Assembly: GCA_037447655.1 (NCBI GenBank)
Contig: JBBHKE010000928.1
Coordinates: 319,163 to 383,162 of the forward strand
DNA length: 64,000 bases
Direction of reading: 5' to 3'
From: Zygnema cylindricum
Taxonomy: Eukaryota > Streptophyta > Zygnematophyceae > Zygnematales > Zygnemataceae
Position numbers and translations under genes: made by a program. Positions 18,461-30,200 of the stretch are shown here, in pieces. Below the pieces are notes generated by a model. The model saw only the letters and a list, made by a program, of their open reading frames with translations. It had not been told where the DNA came from and searched no databases. Position 1 is the stretch's first letter. Each line of letters starts with the position of its first letter.

Positions 18461-19107
18461 GTTGTCATTTGTTTTGCCTCCACTATGATATACAAAACAA
18501 ATAGTTTTTTTTTGTCGAGCCGTTGCTTTCTTTTGTACTTCATAAGATTTTTGTTATTATTTATGCTGCCCAGCAAAATTCCAAGATTCTCCAATAGTTG
18601 GCCGTTTTAACCAATTTTGCTCATTTGATCAAGATCATGAAAGCTTTTGGCTGAACAAGGGAGTTGACTTAAAGTCTACTGAAAACAAACCTTTTATTTT
18701 ATTAAAAAACCCACCACGAGAAGCAAAAATTGAAAGGGATTAATAAGCAATATTCATAACTCCCAACACAGAAAGTGAGAGCCTTACGTGGAAATCCCAT
18801 TTATCACAGATTTTAAGTTTCCAATTGTTTTCTTTTGATTTTCAACCTCCGATGTTTCATGAACTTCACTACACATGGAAGGTAATTATGAATTAACTAT
18901 GTCAACAAACTTTACAAAGTAAACCAATTTCGCAAACCAAGGTTTAGGAAAGGTTTACAAAAAGTTTACCAAAGTAAACCAAGGTAGTTCGCACAGCTCG
19001 AAAAATAAATTCCCAAGTCCTAAAATATTACATCCGCTAATTGAAGATCCACAATATTGGATGCTGAAGTTTTTGATTCTTTCTATGTCCCCTAAATTTT
19101 GTATGGT

Positions 19108-19157
19108 TTAGGAAGTCTCGTCCTCACTAAATTCGGCTACTGCTCTCTTACGTCGTA
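19108..19157 (-). pseudogene. Last exon of the GH9 pseudogene
   Basis: After a pyrimidine-rich acceptor (ttttttgcag), 50 nt encode a short charged tail (Arg-Arg-Lys-Arg ... Glu-Asp-Glu-Thr-Ser) and stop TAA at 19108-19110, in phase with the CBM exons. The plus-strand gene ends with only Ala-Arg-stop at the matching intron, so the C-terminal tails of the two copies differ. Confidence 0.55.
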
Positions 19158-19364
19158 CTGCAAAAAAGAAAAAATAAATTAAGAGATGTATTCGAATTAC
19201 GGTAAAAAACCTTAAGTTACTCCTCTCATTTACCACTCCGACCTTTCCGATCCCATACTTTAAAACACTCAATCCAAAAATATATCCAGATTCCTCAAAC
19301 GAAAGAAAAAATCAAAGAAAGACAAACCCCAATAGAAAAGAAAAAAAAAATGTAAGATCTTCAC

Positions 19365-19701
19365 CTGGAGGATTAGCCGTAAAAAGTGTAACCAGTATCC
19401 GTTGTATAAGAAAACACATAGAAATCCGCTTTTTTATCCGCCTGTTGGTACGCAAATTTTGTCATGGCTTGATTTACTGAAATTAAAGTTCCACCCCATG
19501 GAAAAGTATATTTATTGGTCTCTCCTGTGGAAACTAAGTTCCAAGAGTTTTTCGGTCGATAATTATTGGACCACAAAACGATCGAAATTATATTTCCAGG
19601 CCCGGCATTAAAGAAACTGACCCAATATTGAGTAATTATTTCAAAACCTGAAGGCCAGCTTTCTTGCACTACTTGTTCAATGTAAACTTGGGAAATTGTA
19701 C
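19365..19701 (-). pseudogene. Third CBM49 exon of the GH9 pseudogene
   Basis: Matches exon 11 of the intact gene (GPGNI, STGE, FPWGG). It is 337 nt instead of 336: one extra T in a T-run near 19379-19385 shifts the frame just before the closing Asn-Pro-Pro-Gly and creates an early TAA. Confidence 0.8.
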
Positions 19702-19984
19702 CTGCGAGAAAAAACGTAATAACGTATAAATGTTAAAAATTGGATTATGGAACTGGGAGTACTGTTTAAACTACTGTTTGAACTTGACATACTCTTGCTT
19801 AAACTGTTCTATGCTTTGCTCGATTAAAATGGAACATCTGAAACCAAAACAAGCTGAATGGAAAATTGCAAAAAGGTGGGAAAATGCTGCCAACAAAAGG
19901 TAGAGATGGAGGTTTTCCAGTCAAAACAATAAAAAAAATGCACTTTACTGGTCAATTCCTATTAAAACTTTTGGCTGTTTAGAT

Positions 19985-21190
19985 GGAATTTCACTAAGTT
20001 TTACCCAAATGTGACAGAAATCTTACCAGGAGATTGCGTCGGAGCCGTATATTTGAAAATTTTGTCCGTTTCGAAAGAGACGATGCTAAAAGAAGCCGGA
20101 AAACTGGCTTGAGCGTATCCGAAACTGGTATATGCCTGATTTTCAGGAATAATTATCGTGCCCCATTGCTCTACGGTGTACTGTTTCTGATTTGAAGTGG
20201 ATTTGATATTCCAGCTGAATTCGGCTGAAAATTAATCGAAGAAATTACTAAAGCGATAACATTTCCGGGTCCGCGATTGAAAATGCTGACGTTATATTGT
20301 GTCACATATTCACTTCGATCTTGCCATCCAAGTTTCACGGTTTGGATAATATCTATTAGGGAAGACCCAGCTGTAAGAAAGGAGAAAACGACAAAAATAC
20401 CGAGTTAGAAAGGGAGAAAAGTCACACAAAAGTTAAAAAAAAAATTGTCTTCGAGAGAGGAGAGGAGAGAATTTGAAAAAAACTTCAGACGTGTCCGCAA
20501 AACATAAGAATAAGATGTGAATTTATCGAAAATGAAATTTAAATAAGGAAAAAAAATAAAAAATTGTCAATGTCGGCTGTTTAGCTGGAAATTCACTAAA
20601 TTTTACCCAAATGTGACAGAAATCTTACCAGGAGATTGCGGCGGAGCCGTGTATTTGAAATTTCTGTCAGTTTCAAAGGAGACAATGCTAAAAGAAGCCG
20701 GAAAACTGGCTTGAGCGTATCCGAAACTGGTATATGCCTGATTTTCAGGAAAAATTATCGTGCCCCATTGCTCTAAGGTGTACTGTTTCCAAATTAAAGT
20801 GGATTTGATATTCCAGCTGAACTTTGGTCGAAAATTAAGCGAATAAACTACTAAAGCGATAATATTTCCGGGTCCGCGATTGAAAATGTTGACGTCATAT
20901 TGTGTCACATATTCACTTCCATCTTGCCATCCATATTTCACGGTTTGGGTAATATCTATCTGGGAAGACCCAGCTGTAAGAAAGAAGAATATAACCGACA
21001 AAAATACAGAGAAAGGGAGAAAAGTCACAAAAAAGTTAAAAAAAAAATTGTCGTTGAGGGAGGAGAGGAGAGAATTTGAGAAAATCTTCACACGTGTAAG
21101 ATGTAAATTTATTAGAAATGAAATTTAATTAAGGAAAAAAAACAAAAAATTAGGTACGATTTTGTCAATGTCGATTTAAGGAAGGATAAC
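19985..21190 (-). repeat. Tandem duplication of a CBM49 exon with its introns, period about 602 bp
   Basis: The exons at 20027-20370 and 20629-20973 and their flanking intron sequence are nearly identical. Both acceptors follow 'ctttcttacag' and both donors read 'gtaagatttctgtcac'. The offsets between copies are 602 bp (donors) and 603 bp (acceptors). Both match exon 10 of the intact gene (345 nt). The copy at 20027-20370 is 344 nt, with a 1-nt loss near 20219-20223. The duplication raised the CBM49 count from two to three. Confidence 0.85.
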
Positions 21191-21257
21191 TCAATTATTA
21201 TAAACAAGAAGAGGAATACACAAAAGTTTCTAGAAACAGATGCAGTGGGATTTCTTA

Positions 21258-21405
21258 TCTGGAGGGTGAGGAGGAGGAGAGGCACGCTTTGGTGGAGGAG
21301 GAGATTTTCTACCATACGATTTTGGCGGAGGAGATTGTTTTGAACCCAATTTCCTATGAGGAGGAGGTTTTCTCAACACTGATTTACGAGGAGGAGGAGA
21401 CTGTT
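21258..21405 (-). pseudogene. Extra Pro/Lys-rich linker remnant
   Basis: One frame reads repeated Ser-Pro-Pro-Pro units with Lys and Arg (for example KSPPPPKRASPPPHPP), between a possible acceptor (acccaacag) and a place where a donor would be expected but reads ATAAG instead of GTAAG. It is probably an additional linker exon of the pseudogene with a lost donor. The intact gene has no counterpart in its intron 9. Confidence 0.4.
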
Positions 21406-21419
21406 GGGTTTCAAAGAGT

Positions 21420-22930
21420 ACACGCTATTATTTGCCTTGATCGTCACGTGCATGTACGTACGAAAATGACAAGCATGTACGGAAAAAAGTTCGTTGGGGT
21501 CTCGGACCTCCACTTTCATTCATGGGTCCTTTGCAAAAGTTTACGTCGTCCTCGTCTCTCCACCTCTCTCACTGGACCGTTCCTCTTTCTCTCTTATTTA
21601 CATGAGATGCAACAATAATAGTATCAAATGAAAGATATTTTTTTTTTCTTTTTTTTGAATATTTTTGGGCTAAGTTTGATGGCATATCGAATAATAACAG
21701 ATAAGAAAAAGAAATCAGGAAGCCATGGCGGAAAATCTACGTACTGATGACGTCACATGGTAGCATGACTTCGCTATGTCACAAAACCCTAAACATCTAC
21801 AACGTTACAAAAACCTCGACGTCTGCAACCGTCGCCGTTTTTGTACACGTCACCAATTTCAGGAAATTTCGCATTCGTCTACATTTCGTTTCGTACTCTG
21901 TCGCACATTTTGTAAACGTCTAAAACTGTCACATATTTTGAAGTAATGAAGGCACAAGTAACGATTGACATGGGAACACTTTGAGAAGTACACCGTAAAA
22001 TCTGCGCTAAAATCCAAAGTAACATTTCAAAGTTTCGGTTACATGGGCACACACCCTTAGCCCGCAATGAGAAAAAATTTCAGCTGTACCAAAAAAATGA
22101 CAATATCACAGTAAAATTTGCGTCATCTTGAAACTTTAAATGCAGGACAGTTTGTAGTCTTGCGCATTTCGGCCCACATTCGCGTCACTCCAGTTCATCT
22201 TCAAACTTCTAAAGTAACAAGGTATAAGCGAATAGGAAGACATTATCGCACGCGTCACATGATTTTGAAAACTTTTTTACAGTACGCGGAGTACCAAAAT
22301 GAAAACCCAATGTCCGTTTCCAGCCTGTAAGTACTTGTACGTACTATTTTCCGTGCAGGGGCCGTGGAGGGATCTCGAAGAACGGATGTCATTTCGCAAA
22401 AGTGAAGTTCGGGAAGGCGCCTCTCTTTCACTCCCTCTCCCACTACCGCGCCTATCTCACAATTCTTGGAATGAAACACGGCAATAATGGTATCAAATGA
22501 AAGATCTCTAAAAAAGATTAATTTTGACTATCTTTGGGCATATTTTGATGGTAAGTAGAGTGAGAAAAGACAAAAAACATAATCGGGAAACCATGGCGGA
22601 AAGTTTGGAATTATTGACGTTGACGCTATCACAAGTGAGGATGACATCAAAACGTCACAAATCCAAGCAAGAAACTAGACGTGTACAATCGTGGTTATTT
22701 TGTAAACGTCATCAATTGTCGCAAGTTTTGTACTCGTCTACGACCGTCACAAATTACACCCACGTTTACATCCATCACAATTTAAACTAACGATTTCGTT
22801 TGCGAACATCGGAACACCGTAAAAAGTACTACAGAGAATCTTCACTAAAAAACAAAGTAACAAGACCAAGTTTCGGCTACATGGGAACATACCCTACGTC
22901 TAGTTGAATAAATTTGAATAGTATTGGGAG
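21420..22930. repeat. Intronic dispersed repeats
   Basis: 21600-22050 and 22470-22880 are diverged copies of one unit, sharing 'ggtatcaaatgaaagat' near 22489 (relative at 21617), a 'tttgatgg' stretch, 'ccatggcgga', and a 'gtaaacgtc' block. No coding content. They are part of the enlarged intron 9 of the pseudogene. Confidence 0.45.
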
Positions 22931-23289
22931 AGGGGAGAGGGAGAGGGAGAGGGAGGGAGAGGGGGAGGAGGACCCTACGTCTAGTTGAATAAATTTGAAT
23001 AGTATTAGGAGAGGGGGAGAGGGAGAGGGAGGAAGAAAGAGAGGGGGAGGGGAGAGAGAAAGAGAGGGAGAGGGGGAGGGAGGGAGAGGGAGAGGAGGGG
23101 GGAGAGAGGGAGAGAGGGAGAGGGGGAGGGAGGAAGAGTGGGAGAGAGAGGGAGGGAGAGAGGGGAAGGGAGAGAGGGAGAGAGAGGAGGGAGAGAGGGA
23201 GAGAGGGAGAGAGGGAGAGAAAGGGGGAGAGAGGAAGAGAGGGAAAGGGGGAGGGAGAGGGAGAGAGGGAGGGAGAGAGAGGGAGAGAT
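22929..23289. repeat. Purine-only (GGGAGA)n tract
   Basis: About 360 bp of almost pure G and A on the plus strand, with one 40-bp interruption that repeats 'ctagttgaataaatttgaat' (22900 and 22979). Frames read from it are low-complexity shadows. Confidence 0.9.
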
Positions 23290-24780
23290 GTTATTTCGCA
23301 TGTAGATGGCGATTCATTGATAGGCGCTTAGTGCGCATTTGATGTACGGTTTGGTTTGGTTTGAAGTAGTTACGTTACGATTGAAGAAGTTAATTATTGA
23401 AATGTAGAGAGAGAGAGTAAAGTATCCTCTTGTGAATAAAATTTATCCATTGGATATATTGGCTTCCGTGGAATGCTCTCTCTCCTCTGATTTGTTTTTA
23501 TTGCTTTCGCTTACCTTTTGCTCTCTGTCTTTGTGTAACGATCTGTCAAGTGGTATCAGAGCCATGTGTGCTCCATTGAGGCAAGTAAGGTGGCTAGTTT
23601 GGCGGCCATGTGGGGAAAAAAAAATAACCCCCCATCTCCTTTCATTCCACGTCCTCCTGATCCGGATCCGCCGGATCGTTCTGAATCTTCACCAGATCCA
23701 GAAGCAAGTGAAGCTCCCTTTACGTTCACCGGGGCAGCCTTTGAAGTTACTTTCTTGACCGATCCATTCGGCCAAAAGAAGGAGGAGAAAAAGGAGGAGA
23801 TCGACATTGCGGAAGACCGTCTCCAAAAAATAATTGACGGCCTTTGTCGCTATGCAGACCAACGGATTTCAGAGGGAGACCGTGTGAGGAGATCTCCATT
23901 CTTCGAAGATCCGAATCTGGATCCAAGCATTGGTGATCTGGATGGAGATGTAGAGGATGAGGAGAGGAAGGAGCTAATTCGGAAAGGGAAACGGTCAACT
24001 TTGTCTAATAGATTTGGTCTTTGTGTAGCCGCCCAAATCTACTTTGTGTAGCGTAGTTCAGTACTATCCACAGTAATTAGCATTTTGTAACTTTGTATAA
24101 AAGGATCTCGTTTCATAAAGAAATTATCAATCTCGATCACACAATTCAAATGTTTTGACTCTCTCTATCTTTTATTATGGCGTCCAATAATCCTACTTAT
24201 ATATGTCTTTGGAAGGTGGTTAACAATGATGAGAAGATGGGATCATAGATCGGAAGGGGAAACGGGTATGGAAACGGAAAAATCTCTCTGCTATCGGCGG
24301 CTTGTTTCAATCATGCACCGCTTCGGTGAATGATTTCTTCCTCACTCGGAAATATGTCACGATTGTTGGACGGCAATTAAAAATCATTTCGATAAAGGCC
24401 TCCAAAACAAGCGACGACATATATACACGGACTACACCTCCTTCAAAGTTAAGCCGACTGAATCCATTGATGAAGCTTCAAAGAGATTTAATATTATTAT
24501 CAAGCAACTTGCCAACAAAGCAAAAATCATTGAGGAGAATGATAAGGCGTCGGTCTTTCCTCAATGCTTTACCGGAGAATATGATCCACTTAGGAAACAT
24601 ACTTTTATCGAAGGATTCACCTACCCTTGATTATGTCATCACTTACCTCAAATCAACCGAGGGAAATCGACCTAGCTCATCAAGGGGAACTCCACCGGCC
24701 GGTACACTAAATGCTATATCGTCGAAAAACCCCAGATCTTAATTATCTTCGTGGAAAAGGTGGGAGGAGAGGAGGAAATA
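23290..24780 (+). mobile_element. Copia fragment E: LTR end, PBS and partial gag
   Basis: The U5-like end of an LTR finishes ...gatctgtca and matches the element A LTR. It is followed after 'ag' by tggtatcagagc, the standard primer site for the 3' end of tRNA-iMet, and directly by a gag start ATG. Gag runs 23566-24050, then continues in other frames to about 24770 and matches element A gag through its PDLNYL stretch. There is no protease, integrase or RT. The intron of the pseudogene resumes near 24775, so the fragment is truncated at its 3' side. Confidence 0.7.
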
Positions 24781-24939
24781 AGAAGCTTCAGTACACGAAA
24801 ATTACTAGCCAAAAACGTTGGGAACCTCCATTTGAGACAAAAGAGACCGTGGATAAATGACACTAAAGAAATCATGGACATGTGAGACAAGAGGAGATAT
24901 GTAGGCATAAAAGAATATAGTCAGCGACAAAATGTGTAC

Positions 24940-25700
24940 CTGATTGAGGAGGGGGAGAGGCAATACTGGTGAGAGGTGGAGGGGATGAAGTGGTGATGGG
25001 AGGAGGGGAGGTAGAAAGAAGAGGGATAGAGAAATGGTGGGAGGATAGATCAATGATACGCTATAGGATGATTCCGGATGATGATGATGATGATGCATAA
25101 TGAGACATACCGATGATGTGACGATGCAGATGATGCGGAGGCGATGATGCTAAGATCCGATGATGACGGATGGCGATGATCATCAAAGTGATGCGATGAC
25201 GAACGGCGAATGAGTGATGGCCGGAATGATGATGCATATGCCGCGATGATGACGATAACGATGCGATGACCTGATGCATCACCATGATGCGATGATAACC
25301 ACCATGATGCGATGACGATGAACAACGCGATAATGACACCACCTGATGATGCGATGACGATGCACCATGATGCGATATGAAACATGATGATTTTATGCGG
25401 TACTGTTATGAGCGAACGCATCCCCAGATGATGATTGAGCCGATAAGATGTAATGATGCGACATGAGGAGGAGGAGAGGGGAATCGAGGAGGACTTAAGG
25501 GAGAAAAAACCCTGCATGAGGAGAGAACAGAGGAGAGACGCAAGGGAAGAATGGGGTGTGGAATGGAGGTGGAGGGGGGAAGATGTGGGGGAGAAAGAGG
25601 GAGGAGGAGAAGATGGGAGAGGGGAGAGGGGGGAAGGGATAGGGGAGTGGGGGTGGTTGGAGGAAATAAAGTGGTGGAGAATGGGAGGACAAAGGAAAGA
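24940..25700 (-). pseudogene. Exon 9 linker remnant with GATG-type minisatellite
   Basis: 24940-25060 encodes the end of the Pro-rich linker up to the donor gtacac, homologous to 11690-11794. 25066-25460 is an imperfect array of gatgatgcgatgacgatg-like units with no counterpart in the intact gene. 25460-25700 is C/T-rich on the minus strand and may be further linker remnant. The part of exon 9 encoding the catalytic acid and the end of the GH9 domain is missing. Confidence 0.65.
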
Positions 25701-26623
25701 ATGGAATGCCAGAATGGTGGATAAAGATTTGTTGACTTGACTTTTGGAGAAAAGAAAAACATGAAAAATTGATTATATTACCATCAAATAAGCTTCACAA
25801 CGACCGACGCGTCTACTTGAAAACCCTTGAACTTTAACAAAGAACAAATATATAAAGTTATCATACGAAACTATCAAGGCATGAAGCTAGCATCAAAATT
25901 ACACTTTCAATCACTTTTAGAGTTAACGCTGATAGCAATTTACGATGTTCCAAACCAAATAATTCCCAGACTGAAAAAAATAAAAGTAAAACCTACCCCG
26001 TTGGGTCCTCCCACTATTGCAGCGTCCAAAATGTTAACATTTGGAGCTTGGCGGTCGGACTACGTCCAACTCTCTCCACATGCGATGAACTTTGGTTCAA
26101 CAAAAACGGACGGCAAACTCGAGCCTCTGTGGTGGGCTTGTTGAGGATATTTGCTCCTGAATCCAACCATGTGCGACATTTTGTTGGGGTTGTTTCCCAA
26201 AAGGTAGTCCATCTACAAGGATCAAACACTAAAAGGTAGATGAGTCACAAACCGAAAAATCCAAAAGCCCAAAAACCGTAAATATGAAAGCTCAAACACA
26301 AGAAACACACTAAACACAACAGTAAACTTGAAATAATTAAGTGATGAAGACGATGGTGATACTTTGTAAAAGTGGAGAATTTGGGGAGAGATTTGAAATA
26401 AATAATGGCATGACGAGCGGAAATTAAAAATCTGTTTAGCACAGTTACAAGTCTTTCGAAATGAAACATAACAAACAATCAAATAAATAAACAAGTGCTA
26501 TCATGAGATGAGAGTGGTGTTAAATAAAAATAAACTACAAACACATTTACCTGATACTTGGCGAAAGTGAGTAAACTACTGGGGTTTATAGTCGATCCTC
26601 CACACTGTAGCGAGACTCCGGCT

Positions 26624-27187
26624 TGATAGGATCTTACACAAAAAATCAGAGTGCAAGACTACGGCCGAAGCATTAAAAAAACTTTCACACAAGAACGAAC
26701 TGTCCACAAAAGCCAATATATTTCATAGACATTTTCTCCCACAAAAGATTAACTTCCTACTCCCTCTAAGCTGCAGTATATAGTACATTTACTGTGACGC
26801 CACTACTTCAAACTACAAATCAACCCAAATCATATAGTGCACACTAAGTGCGTACAAGTCAAATTGCGTCAACAACAAAACACAAAGAACTGCCGGTACA
26901 ACTCACACGTACAACCAAAACTAACTAAAGACAAAACGTACATACCAACCGTACACTCCAAACGAAACATAACGTGGTCTTCGTCAAACTGAATCTCCGC
27001 GAAACCACGAAAACTACAATCCACTACACAAATAAATAGAACCACGCGGGACCACTAACTTAACGTAACGACAAATAAGCCAGCTGCGCGACAGACCGCG
27101 ACGGCCGACTACAACTTTGACTGAAAAAGACAAACTAGTTGGCCGCGCGACAGACCGCGACGGCCGATTACAAACTTTGACTTAACA
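26624..27187 (-). repeat. 3' LTR of element A
   Basis: 564 bp, starting TGTTAAGTC on the minus strand next to the purine tract. It matches the interrupted 5' LTR at 32151-32464 plus 38340-38556, which is about 33 bp shorter because of a deletion near 32330. Confidence 0.9.
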
Positions 27188-27217
27188 ATCCCCCTCTCAA
27201 ACTTGTAATCATCACAT

Positions 27218-30200
27218 CTAACCTAATTTAGGTCTCCCCCTCAAAAGTACATCATGAGCCGCGACTTTTGTCAACATATCCGCAGCTTCCTCCAACGTCG
27301 AAACATACAAAAACTCAACTTCCTTTGCTGGGACCAAATCGCATACGAAGTGCCACTGAATCCTAATATGTTTTGTCCTTTTGTGAAAGACAGGATTCTT
27401 CACCAATGCCATCAAATTCATGCTGTCATAAAATATTTTCTTACAGCCAATAGCAATCCCCAATTCGCAAAGTAGTTCCTTGATCCAAATCGACGTTTTA
27501 GATGTGTGACACGCCGCCATGTATTCTGCTTTGGTTGAACTTAAAGCAACAGTTGGTTGGAGTCGCGAACTCCAAGAAACTGCCGCGCCGCCAAAAACAA
27601 AAGCATATCCAAACGTTGACTTTCATGTGTCAAAATCTCCACCCCAATCTGCGTCACAATATCCCACGCACTTCAAAGATGTCCGTCCAGATCGGAACAA
27701 TAAACCAATCTCGATTGTACTTGCAAGGTAACGAAATATCCTCTTCACGGCCTCCCAATGAATCTTTTTAGGAGCCTGACAAAATCGGCTCACGACAGAA
27801 ACTGCGGCTGAAATATCCGGTCGCGTGGCCACACTTAAATACATTAAACTTCCAACGGCCTCACGATAGGGCACGTGGACAGTTTCCTCCTCCTCAAATT
27901 TGCGATATTGTAGTTTGGAATCTAGTGGTGTCAAAACCGGCTTAGAGTCCAACATAGCAAATTGAGTTAGTACTTCTTTGCAATTTTGCGCTTGCGACAA
28001 TTTAATATCTCCATTATCGTACCTTAAAACTTCTACTCCAAGAATATATCATACGTCCCCCAAATCTGTGACATTAAAATGTAGACGTAGGTACTCTTTC
28101 AATTCCGCGATTCGCGTCAACTTGTCACATATCATCAAGAAATCATCCACGTAGACAGAAAATATAATTTGATCTTCCCCCTCACCTTTTACGTAAACTC
28201 CAGAGTCTGAAATTGTTTGGACGAATCCAAATTCGGTAAAGACCTTGTGTAATCATAAATACTAAGTCTGCGGTGCTTGTTTTAGTCCGTACAAGGACTT
28301 TCGCAGCCGCCATACCTTCCCCTCCTTCGACACTACTCCCTCCGGAACTTTCATATAAACCTCCTCCTCTAAGTCACCATTCAAGAACGTCGTCTCTACG
28401 TCCAATTGGTGAATGTGCTTTTTGCCGACAGCGGCAATAGCAATAATCATCCTCAAAGAATCAAACTTAACAACCGGTGCATATGTCTCCGTATAATCTA
28501 TCCCCTCCCTTTGTTGAAAGCCCTTGAACTCGCCGAGCCTTATGTTTTACTACTTCCCCGGATGCACCAGTTTTGGTTTTAAAAATCCACTTCGCATCAA
28601 TAGTCTTTTTACCATCCGGTAGGCTTACCTCCTCAAACGTACGGTTGTCGATAATAGATTGAAGTTCTCGCTCCCATGCCGGTTTCCAATGTTTCTCCCA
28701 ATCACATGATTTTCGTGCTTCCACATACGATTGCGGATCGCCCGGCTTATTTTCACATAATGATTGTTATAAAAGAAAATCATCCTCTCTCTCCGCCGAA
28801 ATAAAATAATATGAATTTTCCACATTCCCCTTACCATCAAAAGAAAGACGAGCCGGTTTCTTTCCCCTATTTTCTCGCATACTCCTCCTCAGCTAAAATT
28901 CTTTCTCCTCCTTTGCTGATTCCTCCTCAATGACATTCGGACCACTCGATTTAGAAGACGAAGATTTCCTCGTGTTCGAAGACATTAGGGAATTTTCGCT
29001 CCGTGAATTTCCACCACCAATGTTACCAAAATTAACATTCTCCACAATTTTACCTTTCCCCTTCTTAACATTGGAGGTGGATTCCAGATCAATTTCCGAA
29101 TCCGAACCCTCAATGTCATTAAGATCACCAATTTCAAATTTTTCATGAAAGTCAAGATTAGAATTTCGATTAGCTGATCAAGAGATTGTGGATAATAAGT
29201 CCTTGTGAAAATCCACATTTCTTGATTCCTTAATGATATTTCGAATCGGATCATAAACTCGATAAAGACTCACTTTCTCAGTATATCCAACGAAATAACC
29301 ACTCCAACTTCTCGATGCAAACTTACCCTTCCTCTTTTGTGCTTGAATATAAACCGACGCACCGCATCCCCAAATCCGAATGTGGTGTAGAGTAGGCTTT
29401 CGCCCATACCACAACTCATACGGAGTTATATCACCCAAAACCGATGTAATTCGTTGTTTGCAAATATAATTCGCCGATAAAATTGCATCGCCCCATAAAT
29501 GAATACTCCTCCCGGATCCGTGTACCATGGATCGTACCATTTCTTGAAGAGTACGATTTTTCCTCTCGGCAACGCCATTAGATTCCGGTGAGTAAGATGC
29601 GGTATATTGATGAGAAATTCCCCACTCTTTACAATAAGGATCAAAAGCAAGAAATTCTCCTCCATTATCCAATCCAATTGATTTTAACTTTCTCTCACAT
29701 TGCCTTTCGGCCATCACATGCCACTCTTGAAAGCGTAAAAATGCTTCGGATTTGTGTTTAAGTAATATTACCCATGTGAAGCGAGAGAAGTCGTCCACCA
29801 CCACCATAATATATTTGTTTCTACCAATCGTCTCTGGTTTCACGTCCCCACATAAATCAAAATGCACAAGATCAAGCGGATGCTTAGATCGATGCATCGG
29901 ATCCTTAGCCGGATGCGGCTTTCGGATTTGTCTCCCCTTACTACACCCCTCACATCCATTAATTTTCTCTCCCGACGCCAAGTCTAATCCCCTTACGTTT
30001 CCATTTTTAATCATCCGTCGTAAACTCGTCTTCGATGTGTGACACATTCAATGGTGCCACAAGGTTAGATCACCTTTCAATTCGGAAATTTGCGAAATAA
30101 TGCCATTAGAATTTGGTTGGGATTTCGGCCGACGCCATTTTTGTCGACTATGCATAAAATCCGTGACCTCTCCTTCACCTATTTGTACACCATCAGATCG

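Noticed and set aside
22995-23342. Arg/Glu/Gly-rich frame and its Leu/Ser/Pro antisense
   Set aside because: Read entirely from a (GGGAGA)n purine tract with no start context or family resemblance.
25066-25460. Possible CRISPR-like array of short repeats
   Set aside because: Units are contiguous, imperfect gatg repeats without unique spacers, in a eukaryotic pseudogene.
25061-25517. His/Ser-rich minus-strand frames
   Set aside because: Translation of the gatgatg-type minisatellite; no domain and no homologue in the intact paralogue.
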